A model generated the notes under the pieces. The model did no database searches. It was not told the DNA's origin and was given only the letters and a program-made list of their open reading frames with translations. The translations under genes and the position numbers were made by a program. A stretch of DNA of 64,000 nt from Congeria kusceri (Eukaryota > Mollusca > Bivalvia > Myida > Dreissenidae), in NCBI GenBank assembly GCA_027627225.1, contig CM051028.1, positions 24,176,364-24,240,363 of the forward strand, given 5' to 3'. The stretch's first letter is position 1, and the number at the start of each line of letters is the position of its first letter. Shown here piece after piece: positions 11,602 to 23,180 of this stretch.

Positions 11602-11982
11602 TTATGTATTACTTCTTACTGAAATAATATTGACATACTTAGGTAATAGGATTCTTGGATTAAATTCTATTATTAAGATAACTATGCTTAAAAGAAGAGA
11701 ATAGCGTATCATACAATTGTACTTGTAAGTGTTTTCTATGAGATTATCTACAATATATGGTAAAGCATTGAAATATTTTTCTATAGCTACGCAAACATCA
11801 TACGTTGCACCCTGTCTGTGCTCAATGCTAACATCGGAACAAGATTTTAAGGCAGACCAATGCTCACTCTTACCTCCAGGTTCATACCCATAAAGCATAG
11901 AGCTCATTAAAATAAACAACAACAAACAAACAAAACAACAACAACAAACAACAACACTCAAATAAAAGATCTGGCTAAACAA
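11602..11982 (-). CDS. Hypothetical ORF, unit 1 copy (unrecognised)
   Basis: A 126-codon minus-strand frame is kept in both units of the 4.2-kb duplication; the other copy is at 15837-16160. I do not recognise it. Its first ~25 codons come from a TTG/TTT-rich simple repeat and give an artificial hydrophobic start. The middle part (YGYEPGGKSEHWSALKSC, then HRQGATYDVCVAIEKYF) has a protein-like composition. A possible 5' splice site (GGAG/GTAAGAGT) lies within it. A short peptide with a similar pattern (AAYDVWVNANLQSLF) can be read on the minus strand at about 51250-51200 in block X. This hints at an old coding exon, but recent duplication alone would also preserve the frame, so coding is unproven. 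Confidence 0.22.
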   Translation of the reverse strand: MFSQIFYLSVVVCCCCFVCLLLFILMSSMLYGYEPGGKSEHWSALKSCSDVSIEHRQGATYDVCVAIEKYFNALPYIVDNLIENTYKYNCMIRYSLLLSIVILIIEFNPRILLPKYVNIISVRSNT

Positions 11983-12072
11983 GAAACATATGTATATACG
12001 GTACCAGAATAAACCGATTTAATATAATGTATACTTTAACTGGAATAGCCGCAAACGAAAGACATTTATTGC

Positions 12073-12560
12073 GTAAGAGAGTCGGTCAGCGAGCCTTTGA
12101 GTTATTCAGTCAGTGAGTCAGTCAGTAACTTTGACATTGAATTAGTCAGTGAGTCAGAGAGTCGGTCAGTTTAGCGTTTGAGTAATTCAGTCAGTGAATC
12201 GGTCAGTGAGCCTTTGAGTTATTCAGTCAGTGCATCAGTGAGTAAGTTAGTAACTTTGACATTGAATTAGTCAGTGAGTCGGTCAGTGAGCCTTTGAGTT
12301 AGTCAGTCAGTGAGTCAGTGAATCAGTGAGTCAGTCAGTGAGCCTTTGAGTTAGTCAGTCAGAGCGTCAGTGAAGCAGTCAGTGATTCAAATGGTTAGTC
12401 AGTAAGTTTGACATTGCATAAGTCAGTGAGTCAGAGTGTCGGTCAGTGAGTCTTTGAGTCAGTCAGTGAATTGGTAAGTGATTCAGTGAGTTAGTAAGTC
12501 AGCGAGTCAGTGAATTAGTGAGAGGGTCAGTGAGTTAGTCAGTCAGTGAGTCGGTCAGTA
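12073..12560. repeat. Degenerate CAGT/GAGT array, second copy
   Basis: Matches 7879-8392 with small length differences, for example one 'tcagtcag' fewer near 12460. Confidence 0.85.
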
Positions 12561-14361
12561 TGTTAATCAATGTTATAGCTTGTGAGCGTCAAACAGGCCG
12601 ACGGATCGATTGTTGATCGACTTCGTAATTCTGCATTCGTAGGATATAGAGTTTGACGAATGTCCGTAATACCAGAAAACAGCTCCTTCCCTAAAGTAAC
12701 TAGGATCTATTTGTGCACGAATTAACACGAAACAACATAATAATGACGTATAGATGAACGCATTAGGCCAGCAAATAAATCTAGATAATACCTGTCTTCT
12801 TAAGACATAAATGGCCTAAGAGCGATAATTCCCCTCTTTTAGATTCGATATGTTGGTATAAGCACGTACATTATGTTGTCTCTGTGACGCAAAATGTAGA
12901 CCTACAATCAATATGCAATGAATCTGGCAGACATTTAAAGAAAAGTCACACAGGATGCGATATTTTATCTTATTGCAAAACTGACTAACTGACTAAATAA
13001 TGCCATAAACAAGATAAGAAGTTATATGGAAATAGTTCATTTCCAGGGTTAAAAACCCACGATTTTTAAATACATGTATTAAAATATAATGTTATGTTCT
13101 CTATAAGCTTGCTACGCAAAAGCATGTTTAAAAAAAATAAGAAAAAAATAGCAAAAAGAACAACAAAATCAATACACCAGCAACAAATAACAGCAACAAA
13201 ATATCAACAAAAACAAACAAAACAAAAAATAATATCAAGGCTTAGAACCCGATACTGTTTCATTGAATATATATGCCGATACTGTTTCTTTGAATATATA
13301 CATCATTTTCTTCATTTTAATTGATGTGACAAAACATCAAATCTTTCCTGATGATAGCGTTGATAAAACCTAACGACTACGAAAGTAATGACACAGATAA
13401 TGGGATTTTTCTTTACTTTTCAAATCGCGATTCTAAAGTTTCTGATTACGCCGATTTGAGAATATTAGTTTATTTGGCGTGGGTGGTTTAGTTAAGAATT
13501 GTATTTTTTGGTATTTCATCGGTGTATGAACTGTCGGGAATACATTGCATATACGCGGACGTCGGGGTATGAATGACACGTCACTTGGGTGGACCACCCA
13601 ATCTGAATGCAGCGTTTACATGAAAATGCAAAAAAAGTAATTATTTAGGAGTAATCGACCTTAACTATATTTAAGTTTTGATACATCTACATGTCTTCTG
13701 TTTATATCATGTAAAATGTGCTGTTTGCTTAAAACACCAGTTTGTTTGCCAGCAAATTCGTTTTTCGCTGTTTGACACGGCAATTATATATTTTTTGTTA
13801 GAAAAATATGGTCCGTCAACTAGTACGATGATTACGTGACATAATAAGTATTTGTATAAAATGTTTCAGATTTTAAAATACGGTCATATATTTCATGTCC
13901 ACAATACTGATCCTATACAGAATACAAGCCAAACTGGATATTTGCGTAGTTACTAATGTCAAATGTATGTCATCAGTTACTGAAAATATTAAACACATCG
14001 TAGATATGAAAGTTATTCATTTGTCCTGGAATGTCGTGTCAAATGTCATTATCTACGCCATGTCATCGGTAATGCAAACGAAAAAGTATTTCCGACGGCA
14101 CTCAATGCAGAAAAGTATCATATTTTGAATTATGAAATGGGAAGTATTATCACTTTAAAAGCAACGATACGGATGGTTATACTATCAGCATAAAATGCAT
14201 ATTTTAATTATTGTGCATATCGTTTTTAATGTCTCTGATATATTTATATCATGGCCTGAACAACTGTCTGGCATTACGAAGTAAAGTAAGCTTTGTTATG
14301 TTATTTATGATGCTCGTAATGGTCTTTTTTTAGCAAATTTTAATTTTGTTGGAAGGAACAA

Positions 14362-15720
14362 TGCCATTTAAGCAACGTAACATATAGACTCTTACATCTA
14401 AGTGGTACATTGCTATGTAAGAAAAGTAACATGATTATAGACTCTTACATTTGTGTGGTACATTGGCATGCCAGCAAAGTAACATAGAGACTCGTACATA
14501 TGTGTGGTACATTGCCATGCAAACAAAGTAACATATATACACTTACGTTTGTGAGGTACATTGTCATGTAAGCAACGTAACATATAGATTCTTACATTTG
14601 TGTGGCACATTGTCATGTAAGCAAAGTAACATAGACTCCTACCTGTGTGTGATACATTGTCATGTAAGCAAAGTAGCACACAGAGTCATTCATTTGTGTG
14701 GTACATTGCCGTGTAAGCAAATTGACATAGACTCCCACATTTGTGTGGTACATTGTCATGTAAGCAAGTTTACATAGACTCCCACATTTGTGTGGTGCAT
14801 AGCCATGTAAGCAAAATGACATACAGACTCCTACATGTGTGTGGTGCATTGTTATGTAAGAATAGTAGCATATAGACTCATTCATTTTTGTGGTACATTG
14901 CCATGTAAGCAAATAAACATAGACTCCCGCATTTGTGTGGTACATAGCCATGTAAGCAAGTTAACATAGACTCCCACATTTGTGTGGTATATTGCCATGT
15001 AAGCAAATTAACATAGACTCCCACATTTGTGTGGTACATTGCCATGTAAGCAAATTAACATCGAGTCCCACATTTGTGGTGTATATAATTCCATGTAAGC
15101 AAATTAACATAGACTCCTACATTTGTGTGGTACATTGCCATGTAAGCAAATTAACATAGACACCCACATTTGTGTGGTACATTGCCATGTAAGCAAAGTA
15201 ACATAGACTCCCACATTTGTGTGGTATATTGCCATGTAAGCAAATTAACATAGACTCCCACATTTGTGTGGTATATTGCCATGTAAGCAAAGTAACATAG
15301 ACTCCCACATTTGTGTGATATATTGCCATGTAAGCAAAGTACAAAGACTCCTACATTTGTGTGGTGCTTAGCCATGTAAACAAAGTACATAGACTCACAC
15401 ATTTGTGTGGTATATTGCCATGTAAGCAAATTAACATAGACTCCCACATTTGTGTGGTGCATTGTCATGTAAGCAAAGTACATAGACTCCCACATTTGTG
15501 TGGTATACTGCCATGTAAGCAAAGTAACATAGACTCCCACATTTGTGTGGTACATAGCCATGTAAGCAAAGTACGTAGACTCCCACATTTGTATGGTGCA
15601 TTGTCATGTAAGCAAAGTACATAGACTCCCACATTTGTGTGGTGCATTGTCATGTAAGCAAATTACATAGACTCCCACATTTGTGTGTTACATAGCCATG
15701 TAAGCAAAGTAACATAGACA
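14362..15720. repeat. 46-47-bp minisatellite, copy in unit 2 (about 29 repeats)
   Basis: Same repeat unit as 10227-11484. The region 14640-14960 contains diverged repeats not present in unit 1, while the 232-bp higher-order duplication of unit 1 is missing. The two arrays have therefore changed independently since the segmental duplication. Confidence 0.9.
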
Positions 15721-15836
15721 TGTGACATGTAGATATGCAAATTAATACAGTACTATTTTAACTGACGTATATAAGTTTTAATTTATATTTGTAATTTGTT
15801 GCCAATTGAGTGCACACTATATTATGCGCCATTCCG

Positions 15837-16160
15837 TTATGTATTACTTCTTACTGAAATAATATTGACATACTTAGGTAATAGGATTCTTGGATTAAAT
15901 TCTATTATTAAGATAACTATGCTTAAAGGAAGAGAATAGCGTATCATACAATTGTACTTGTAAGTGTTTTCTATGAGATTATCTACAATATATGGTAAAG
16001 CATTGAAATATTTTTCTATAACTACGCAAACATCATACGTTGCACCCTGTCTGTGCTCAATGCTAACATCGGAACAAGATTTTAAGGCAGACCAATGCTC
16101 ACTCTTACCTCCAGGTTCATACCCATAAAGCATAGAGCTCATTAAAATAAACAACAACAA
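15837..16160 (-). CDS. Hypothetical ORF, unit 2 copy (unrecognised)
   Basis: Near-identical copy of the frame at 11602-11982. Over the shared part I see an Ala to Val change in the ATYDVC(V)A/V segment and a Leu to Pro change near RYSL(L/P)L. The upstream low-complexity extension is cut by a stop, giving 107 codons. The same caveats apply: no recognised family, possible exon fragment, preservation explained by recent duplication. Confidence 0.2.
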   Translation of the reverse strand: MLLFILMSSMLYGYEPGGKSEHWSALKSCSDVSIEHRQGATYDVCVVIEKYFNALPYIVDNLIENTYKYNCMIRYSLPLSIVILIIEFNPRILLPKYVNIISVRSNT

Positions 16161-16304
16161 ACAAACAAAACAACAACAACAAACAACAACACTTAAATAA
16201 AAGATCTGCCTAAATAAGAAACATATGTATATACGGTACCAGAATAAACCGATTTAATATAATGTATACTTTAACTGGAATAGCCGCAAACGAAAGACAT
16301 TTAT

Positions 16305-16380
16305 TGACATTTGTACTATAAGAGACATGTTTTGACATTTGTACTATAAGAGACATGTATTGACATTTGTACTATAAGAC
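16305..16380. repeat. 28-bp tandem repeat, 2.7 copies
   Basis: Three consecutive copies of 'tgacatttgtactataagag' plus 'acatgttt' start at 16305, 16333 and 16361, exactly at the right edge of the 4.2-kb unit. Confidence 0.9.
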
Positions 16381-16696
16381 GCGGTACGCGTAAGGACCCC
16401 GAATTCAGGTGCCTAGCACAGTGACATCTATATATTATTATTAAAATTTATGAAAAATTATGGCATACTTGTGTTAAACGTTATACTGTTTAAGAACTCA
16501 ATGTAAAGACAGAAAAATCATGCATTTATGGTACACAGAATGGACATGTAGAACTATAGCTATTACAAATGAGCAACTTAAAGCACATATAGAATTGCCT
16601 CATGTCAACATCGCTCAAGCTACTGCAATGTCTATTGCTTGTTGTCAAATTATTTAGTCATTTTTGACCTATTTTTGCATAACTATCATATACATG

Positions 16697-16857
16697 CCGT
16701 CGTCGTCATCGTCATCGTCATCACCATAATCATCATTATCATCATCATCATCATCGTCATCACCACCACCACCACCACCACCATCATCATGATCATCATC
16801 AAATATCATCATCATCATCATCATCGTCATTATGATTGTTATCATCATCATCAAACA
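16697..16857. repeat. (ATC)n/(ACC)n trinucleotide microsatellite
   Basis: About 160 bp of 'catcatcatc' with a 'caccaccacc' core and small interruptions. Asp/Gly-rich and Ile-rich frames across it are artefacts. Confidence 0.95.
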
Positions 16858-16989
16858 ATCTCTATTTCAGTTGATAAGGACAGTCAATTATATTAAATCT
16901 TTCAAAAATACGCTAGCTACCCATGATGCATATTATGCTTTGTGAATATGCAAAGCAATCCCACAATCTTGTCTGTACGAAAGCCGTGT

Positions 16990-17480
16990 CGATGTGTAGA
17001 GCGCATATGATTTCTTCCTAGATTTCTTTCTAGATGTTCTGTTGAGGAGAGAATCTGATTGAATTGTGCAAAGTATGCAATATTTGCCTTCTCTTCAGAC
17101 ATAATATCAACTGTCTGCTGCGAGTAAATGGTCATATTGTACCTCCTTAGTTGACGCTTCGAGATTAATTTCCTTATAACAAAATACTATATATCAAGAA
17201 TAATGTCAATTTCTTTTCCAATCTCGTACATGTTTTTCTGGCGTGTCCATTTTATTTCATTTTGTTTTCTGTTCATAGCCGCGGTATCGGATTTGTTCGC
17301 AAATTACGGTTTGTGTGATTTTTCTTCGCAACTTAATGTATTTCTTAAAAAAAGTGTAAGCATATTTAATTTGGTTGATGAAAGCATGCTTAAGGATTAC
17401 ATACGCCGATTCGAGCTCGGCTGCCATAGTTTTCATTTTATACAGACACAGTTTCATATTATTAATTCCTAGAGTTTGAT
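16990..17480. repeat. Diverged dispersed block A (related to 31480-31890 and 24440-24540)
   Basis: Collinear similarity to 31480-31890: 'gaatctgattgaatt', 'ttaatttccttata', 'tatcggatttgttcgc', and 'aaggattacatacgccg' against 'aaggattgcatacaacg'. No frame is conserved between the copies, so I treat it as an old non-coding duplication. Confidence 0.6.
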
Positions 17481-17692
17481 GAAAATAAAATATTTTGGAA
17501 ATCAACCCCCCTAGTGGCACATTTGAACTACTAATAATCAGTTTTTATTGTTTATATTTATAATTTGAAATACTGGCAAGTATCAACTCAATCTTAATAT
17601 TCTCATTAACGTTTTTGTATGGTGACTGTGTATAATGAACACTGTCACTGTTATCAATATTTAGATAATCTTCTTTCATATATGATATATAA

Positions 17693-17695
<3 letters not shown>

Positions 17696-17738
<43 letters not shown>
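17696..17738. repeat. (TA)n microsatellite
   Basis: About 43 bp of alternating T and A directly abutting the left end of the MITE at 17739. Confidence 0.95.
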
Positions 17739-17742
<4 letters not shown>

Positions 17743-17930
17743 GCGTGTCGTGGGCAAACCGGGCTTAATGCATGTGCGTAAAATGTCGTCCCGGATTAGC
17801 CTGTGCACTTTTCGCTTATATGGTATTTTCTGTTTCAACGAAGTCTCTTCTGCAGCGGACTGCACAGGCTAATCCGAGACGACACTTTACGCGCATGCAT
17901 TAATCCGGCTTACTCGCGACACCTCTCTCA
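17739..17930. mobile_element. Palindromic MITE (dreissenid-type repeat), short copy
   Basis: Inverted ends 'tgaggcgtgtcgtggg' and 'cgcgacacctctctca'; internal 'attagcctgtgca' pairs with 'tgcacaggctaat'. It is flanked by TA on both sides, compatible with a TA target duplication. Same family as 6203-6487. Confidence 0.75.
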
Positions 17931-18247
17931 TATGTTGTATTTTACCAAAGATGTTTATAGTTTGTTTGCAGATGACAATATCTTTAGGAAACCAGAACTA
18001 TGTGAGGCTATCTTTGAAACGAGCAGTACACGAATAAGAAATATCAAACTTCACACAAATGCTGTCAATATCCTAACGCAAAATACATGTATTGACATTT
18101 CGTTGCTGTGCATTGCCTAATGTTACGTCCGGTGAACCTGTTGGTTTAACCCTGAACAGTTCCATCACATATTAGTCTTTACTTTTAATTTGATAATTTA
18201 AATTATATTATGGTAAAATTTTTTAAATTGTATAGATCAACTTATTA

Positions 18248-18383
18248 TTTAAGAAATAATTTTCAATTTATCGTTGTTTATCGGCCAATAAACAACGATT
18301 TGGAGTTCTGACGCGTATGAATTAAACCACGAGGGCGTTAGCCACGCATCAGAACGACAACGATAATGCGAAAATTATTTCGA
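18248..18383. mobile_element. Foldback element, copy 1
   Basis: Inverted segments 'aaataattttcaatttatcg' and 'cgaaaattatttcg' enclose 'tggagttctgacgcg' and 'attaaaccacgagggcg'. It is related, in the opposite orientation, to the larger foldback element at 27645-27814. Confidence 0.55.
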
Positions 18384-19230
18384 TTTTAACATGATTTGAC
18401 ATATTATTTGCAATAGTAATAGGAACTACTTTTTACAATGATCCGTTCAGAATCGGGACTATTTTTGCGATGTTTATAGGTTAATTTAAAACGATAATTT
18501 TGTTAAATTAGCGAGTATCATGTTAGAATACATATAAAATACACGCGGTGTCTCACTAATGTACGCACAAGTCTCGTATGTTTAGATTTTCTCAGATCTG
18601 ATCCGGACCGTAATGACTGTAGTTTTACGAACCACAGGTCAATGGCTTGGATCGTTAAATAAATACAGATAATTCTAGGAATATAACCAGTTCTATGAGG
18701 ACATTAGTACTGTATGTGATTGATTTACGAATGTATCGTGCCAGAATAAGCCGGTTTGTTCTTGTACTTGAGAGATGTCCTTTAAGACATAACCTGAATC
18801 ACTCCCAATACAGATGGCATGAATTAAGCAAGTACACATGTATACTCCTGATGTATGGAATTATTGGTTTCAAGTGTTTGACCCATTATTTTGTTTCAAC
18901 ACTTAGTGTTATTTGTAGAAAAATATATTTTACAATCGAGTGATTTGATAGCCAGTACTTTGCACAGCGTATTTGCTAGCGGCAAGGAATGCTATGTAGG
19001 ACTTACAGAATTAATGAATATGTGATAATTTCTTTTGACCAAAGCTATATACAGAATAAGATGGTCGTCTTATAATCGCTTAGTACATACTCAAAATAAG
19101 AAATATTAGTGAACACACTTTAAAATGCTCCTCTGTTCCTAAGGCTTTCACGATGTGTGGATAATGCAAGGCGTTGGAGATGTTGCAGTGTTTTTATCAA
19201 TCGTTAACCAACGTCTGAAAGACGCATTTG
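18384..19230. other. No feature seen
   Basis: AT-rich sequence with short frames only and no recognisable element. Confidence 0.5.
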
Positions 19231-19343
19231 TACAAGTTTTTGGCTCATCGCCACATAAGTTGCAGCTGGCTCTTGATAAATTATATGAATATTGCAACAA
19301 ATGGGCATTATAGGTAAACGTTACCAAAACAAAAACTGTCGTT

Positions 19344-20798
19344 ATACCCCCACAAACGAAGTTTAGGGGGGGGGGGATATATCGGAGTGAGCTTGTCGGT
19401 CTGTCGGTCTGTTGGTTTTTTGGTTTCCGGATGATAACTCCAGAAGGGCTTGACATATTCAAATAATTTTTGGTACACCTGTGTAACATCATAAAATACA
19501 AGTTAAATTCTACTTTGGTTACAAACCACTAAATTTTGACAGAGTTATAGCCCCTTTTCGACTTAAATTCGCTTAAAACGAGGTTACCGGGCGATAACTC
19601 AAGAATGGCTTGACATATTCAAATAATTTTTGGTATACATGTGTAGCAGCATAAAATACTGGTCAAGTTCGACTTTGGTTACAAACCACTAAATTTTGAC
19701 AGAGGGTAGCGGCGTCAGCTTTTTAATTCCGCTTTCTTACTCGATAACGAATTGAGCTATTTTAATGAAACTTCATACATAGATACCTTATATCGAGACA
19801 TCGCTTGGGATTGCATATGGGGTCAAGGTCAAGGTCACCGTTACTTAAAATATAAAAAAGGTTTCCGCTCAATAACTTGAGAATGCATTGAGATATTTTA
19901 ATGAACTTCATATATAAATACCTTATATGGAGACCATGCTTGGGATTGCATATGGGGTGGGTGGTGTAAGGGTCAATATCACCATTACTTAGGATAGAAA
20001 CAAACAGGTTGCGCTCAATAAATTGAGACATATTGAGGTATTTTAATGACACTTCATAATGTAGGTACCTCATATTGAGATATTTTAACGAAACTTCATA
20101 ATGTAGGTACCTCATATTGAGACCTTGCTTGGGATTGCATATGGGGTGGATGGGGACAAGGTCACCATTACTAAAAAAATAGGCAAAAGGTTTCCACTCA
20201 ATACCTAGAGAACGAATTGAGATATTTTAATGAAACTTCATATGAAACTTCATATGTAGATACCTTATATTTCGACCTCTTGTGATTCCATATGGAGTGG
20301 GTGGGGTCAAGTTCACCTTAACTAAAAATATAAAAACGGTTTGCACTCAATAACTTAAGAACTTATTTAGATACTTTAATTAAACGTCATATGTAGCTAT
20401 ATTATATTATCGCTTTGGATTACAAGGTCAAGGTCACCATTTCGTAGCCATAGGTGCATGACCTTTACCTTGCACCCAGATCTTTCTTTCATTATTGTGC
20501 TGACTTATGCAATTTGATAGAACAATTTGGTTTTCGTGGAATTTCCACATTTCTTGTTAAATTATGTTTGGTACACAGGTGTAACATCACAAAATACAGA
20601 TCAAGTTCAACTTCAGATACAAACTACTAAATGTTGGCAGAGTTATGGCTCCTACTGAAATTAAATTTTTCAAAATACACTGCTAAACATTCACAAATTA
20701 AAGCATTCTCTCTGTGCGTATTTCTTTCAAGTGGTTGCCATAGTTTTCTGACAAGGCCATATTGTGGGGGTATATCCGTCACTCCTGTGACAATTCTA
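19344..20798 (+). mobile_element. Non-autonomous element nested in the retrotransposon
   Basis: It splits the RT frame so that K-T-V-V before it and V-F-R-K after it join exactly if GTT (19341-19343 and 20799-20801) is a target duplication. Near the ends is a perfect 13-bp inverted repeat, 'tatacccccacaa' (19343-19355) and 'ttgtgggggtata' (20762-20774). The 3' end also shows a small hairpin 'gtcactcctgtgac' followed by 'aattctag' and T, which resembles a Helitron terminus. Inside are a G-run (19366-19376), three ~155-bp repeats (about 19430-19560, 19590-19700, 20520-20660) and five or six ~145-bp repeats with 'ttgggattgcatatggggt' (19750-20450). There is no coding capacity. Confidence 0.75.
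19750..20450. repeat. ~145-bp internal tandem repeats of the nested element
   Basis: Units restart at 'attgagatattttaatgaaa'-like sequences near 19751, 19888, 20033, 20218 and 20370, with a partial extra unit at 20077. Each carries 'caaggtcaccattac'-like and 'cttatatggagacc'-like blocks. Confidence 0.8.
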
Positions 20799-22427
20799 GT
20801 TTTTAGAAAAAAGGACGGACTAAAAAGTGGTGAGACATGGGTTGACGGGAACGAATTAATCGATAACGTGAATGAATTCAACTACTTTGGTGTTACATAA
20901 AACTATACTGGCAGCTTTGAATTGAATATACAAACTCTTCAGGGAAAAGCGTTAAAAGCAATGAATAATCTCATAGCAAACCTGAAAAAATAGTATGCAA
21001 AGCCTAAAACTGCTTTACAATTATTTGAATCTTTTGTTTCTCCAATTATGTCTTATGGTTGCGAGGTGTGGGTTTTTTGAAAATCACATTGGAAAGAATA
21101 CATATTAAATTTTGCAAAACACTACTAGGTGTAAGACAATCTACAAGTAATATAGCCATCTACATCTGAACTTGGCAGATATCCCCTGTACATAAATAGA
21201 TATGTTAGGATACTTAAATATTTATTCAAACTATGTAGCCATGAAAATATTATAATTAATACTATCGTAAACATGTCTCAGATAGATGTTGAAAACGGAA
21301 AACAAAACTGGTTTGCAAACGTAAATCAACTTATGGAAAAAGATGGCTTTTTACATGTTTGGTTGAACTTGCATGATATTAATGTTGATGCTTTTATTTC
21401 GATGTTTAAACAACGTTTGACTGATAACTATATACAGGAATGGAGAGCATCGTTAGAAAAAATCGACTGAGTGAGTCTAGTAGCGCCCTATTTTATAATA
21501 ACATTAAGTCTTTTGAATTCCAAGACTACCCGAGTCTAGTTAACTGCAAAATTATTCGAATGTTTATTACAAATTACGTATTTCATCTCATGGATTGCAT
21601 ATAGAAATAGACCGATTGTTAGACCAGAAGCCACACCAGTTGAAAACAGAACATGCTTTTTATGTAATACATAAGAAGATACATAACACTTTATTATGGA
21701 ATGTGTTTTATATAATGAGGGACGTTCTAAATATATACCCAGATGTTATACTTTTGTAACTGTAAGTATGTGTAGATGTATGCACTGAGATTTTAACTTA
21801 AAATATTAAAGGTATGTCCTAATCATGTGACTTATATGTATTTGAAGTTGTTAGGCTTCCAGGCCTATGCATATCTCTATGACATATGTCTCTTCATAGT
21901 TATATCTCCACCATATATTTTACACTACTCTATTCTTAAGTAAAATACGATTGCGCCATTTCCATCATATATATATATATTGTTATGTGTAGTTGCAACG
22001 TGATTTACAGTTTTTCATAATTGCCTGCTCCATAATCAACCAAAGATTGTATACATGTACTTGTTTATTTATTTCAGTTCTATACTCTGTCCTGCCATAT
22101 TGCTTTATGTAAATATGTTGTCCTCATAGGTCTTTGGACCTTATCGAACTTATGAAAATAAACTATCAACCTAACCATCATCCAATAAAAACGACACGTA
22201 ATTAATTAGTTCTGTTAATTGTTGTTTTCTAACATTTATCAAAGACGCGACATTATTGAAAATTTAACGATTAGGATGTGTCAAAATATAAGATAAATGA
22301 AAAGACAATTTCTATGGAAAATCGAGATAAATACGATTGTGCAATTAATTGACCGTGTGGGTTCATGTTCAAATAATATATATTAAAGGGACTATGTCAA
22401 CGAAACAATAGTTTTTTATTGCACTAA

Positions 22428-22715
22428 AATGATATTCGCTGATAGAATTGATATTCGCTGATAGAAATGATATTCGCTGATAGAATTGATATTCGCTGAT
22501 AGAATTGATATTCGCTGATAGAAATGATATTCGCTGATAGACATGATATTCGCTGATAGAATTGATATTCGCTGATAGAATTGATATTCGCTGATAGAAA
22601 TGATATTCGCTGATAGAAATGATATTCGCTGATAGAAATGATATTCGCTGATAGAATTGATATTCGCTGATAGAAATGATATTCGCTGATAGACATGATA
22701 TTCGCTGATAGAAAT
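22428..22715. repeat. 19-bp minisatellite, about 15 copies
   Basis: Unit 'gatattcgctgatagaatt', with A/T or C variants at the last positions. The 90-codon frame across it arises because three units make 57 nt without a stop. Confidence 0.95.
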
Positions 22716-22937
22716 GCGCTATACTAAGACATAGACATTAAATAAAGAATAACTAACATAACGCGTACTAAGATATATGATGAAATAAATCAACAAAAAT
22801 GTTCGTAAAATTAAAGCTCCATACTGGTATCGAACTCACGACTCAGGAGCCATACGAAGAAATGACAGTAGACAGCGCTTTAACCAACTGCGCTATTCTG
22901 CATTGTAAGGAAACGTGTGTAAGCTCTGGTTACAAAA

Positions 22938-23180
22938 ACACTTACAATTCTGACATTAAACACTTACAATTCTGACATTAAACACTTACAATTCTGACAT
23001 TAAACACTTACAATTCTGACATTAAACACTTACAATGCGCTATTCTGCGCTATTCTGCTTTGTAAGGAAATGTGTGTAAGCTCTGGTTACACAAAACACT
23101 TACAATTCTGACATTAAACACTTACAATTCTGACATTAAACACTTACAATTCTGACATTAAACACTTACAATTCTGCCGT
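22938..23180. repeat. Two arrays of a 22-bp repeat separated by a duplicated flank
   Basis: The unit has the core 'cacttacaattctgacatta'. About four to five copies lie at 22938-23035 and four at 23095-23180. The ~50-bp spacer repeats the sequence next to the tRNA-like segment at 22892-22936, so array plus flank were duplicated together. Confidence 0.9.

Larger units (their letters stand above)
7879..12072. repeat. 4.2-kb tandem segmental duplication, unit 1
   Basis: This unit is repeated directly at 12073-16306. The junction is sharp: the end of unit 1 ('gacatttatt') is followed at 12073 by 'gtaagagagtcggtcagcg', the same sequence that starts unit 1 at 7879. The offset is 4194 at the left edge, 4135 at the minisatellite start and 4235 at the right edge. 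The shifts reflect indels and a different minisatellite composition. Outside the arrays only scattered substitutions are seen. Confidence 0.95.
12073..16306. repeat. 4.2-kb tandem segmental duplication, unit 2
   Basis: Direct repeat of 7879-12072. It lacks the left part of the CAGT array and several short segments, such as one 'gatactgtttca' repeat and a 22-bp piece near 13985. It has extra minisatellite repeats at about 14640-14960, which makes it slightly longer overall. Confidence 0.95.
19231..22170 (+). mobile_element. Non-LTR retrotransposon remnant (RT end to 3' UTR), interrupted
   Basis: The 5'-truncated copy starts just after the RT catalytic block (SSPHKLQLALDKLYEYCNKW at 19243-19306, then VNVTKTKTVV). 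It is interrupted at 19343 by a 1.45-kb element and resumes at 20799-20801. There it reads VFRKKDGLKSGETW, then ELIDNVNEFNYFGVT up to 20900. Past a stop follow NYTGSFELNIQTL, KALKAMNNL and SYGCEVWVF to 21072. The C-terminal part includes NWFANVNQLMEKDGFLHVW and FKQRLTDNYIQEWRASLE (21308-21460), and a Cys-Cys-His-Cys knuckle (CFLCNT ... HFIMEC) at about 21650-21705. AATAAA at 22157-22162 may mark the 3' end. Multiple stops and frameshifts make it a fossil. The family is similar to the minus-strand element at 2639-5290. Confidence 0.85.

Noticed and set aside
16639..16896. Asp/Gly-rich and Ile-rich frames
   Set aside because: Translations of the (ATC)n/(ACC)n microsatellite.
22424..22938. CRISPR-like appearance of the 19-bp and 22-bp arrays
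   Set aside because: Units are directly adjacent with no unique spacers, the context is eukaryotic, and there are no cas genes. They are minisatellites.
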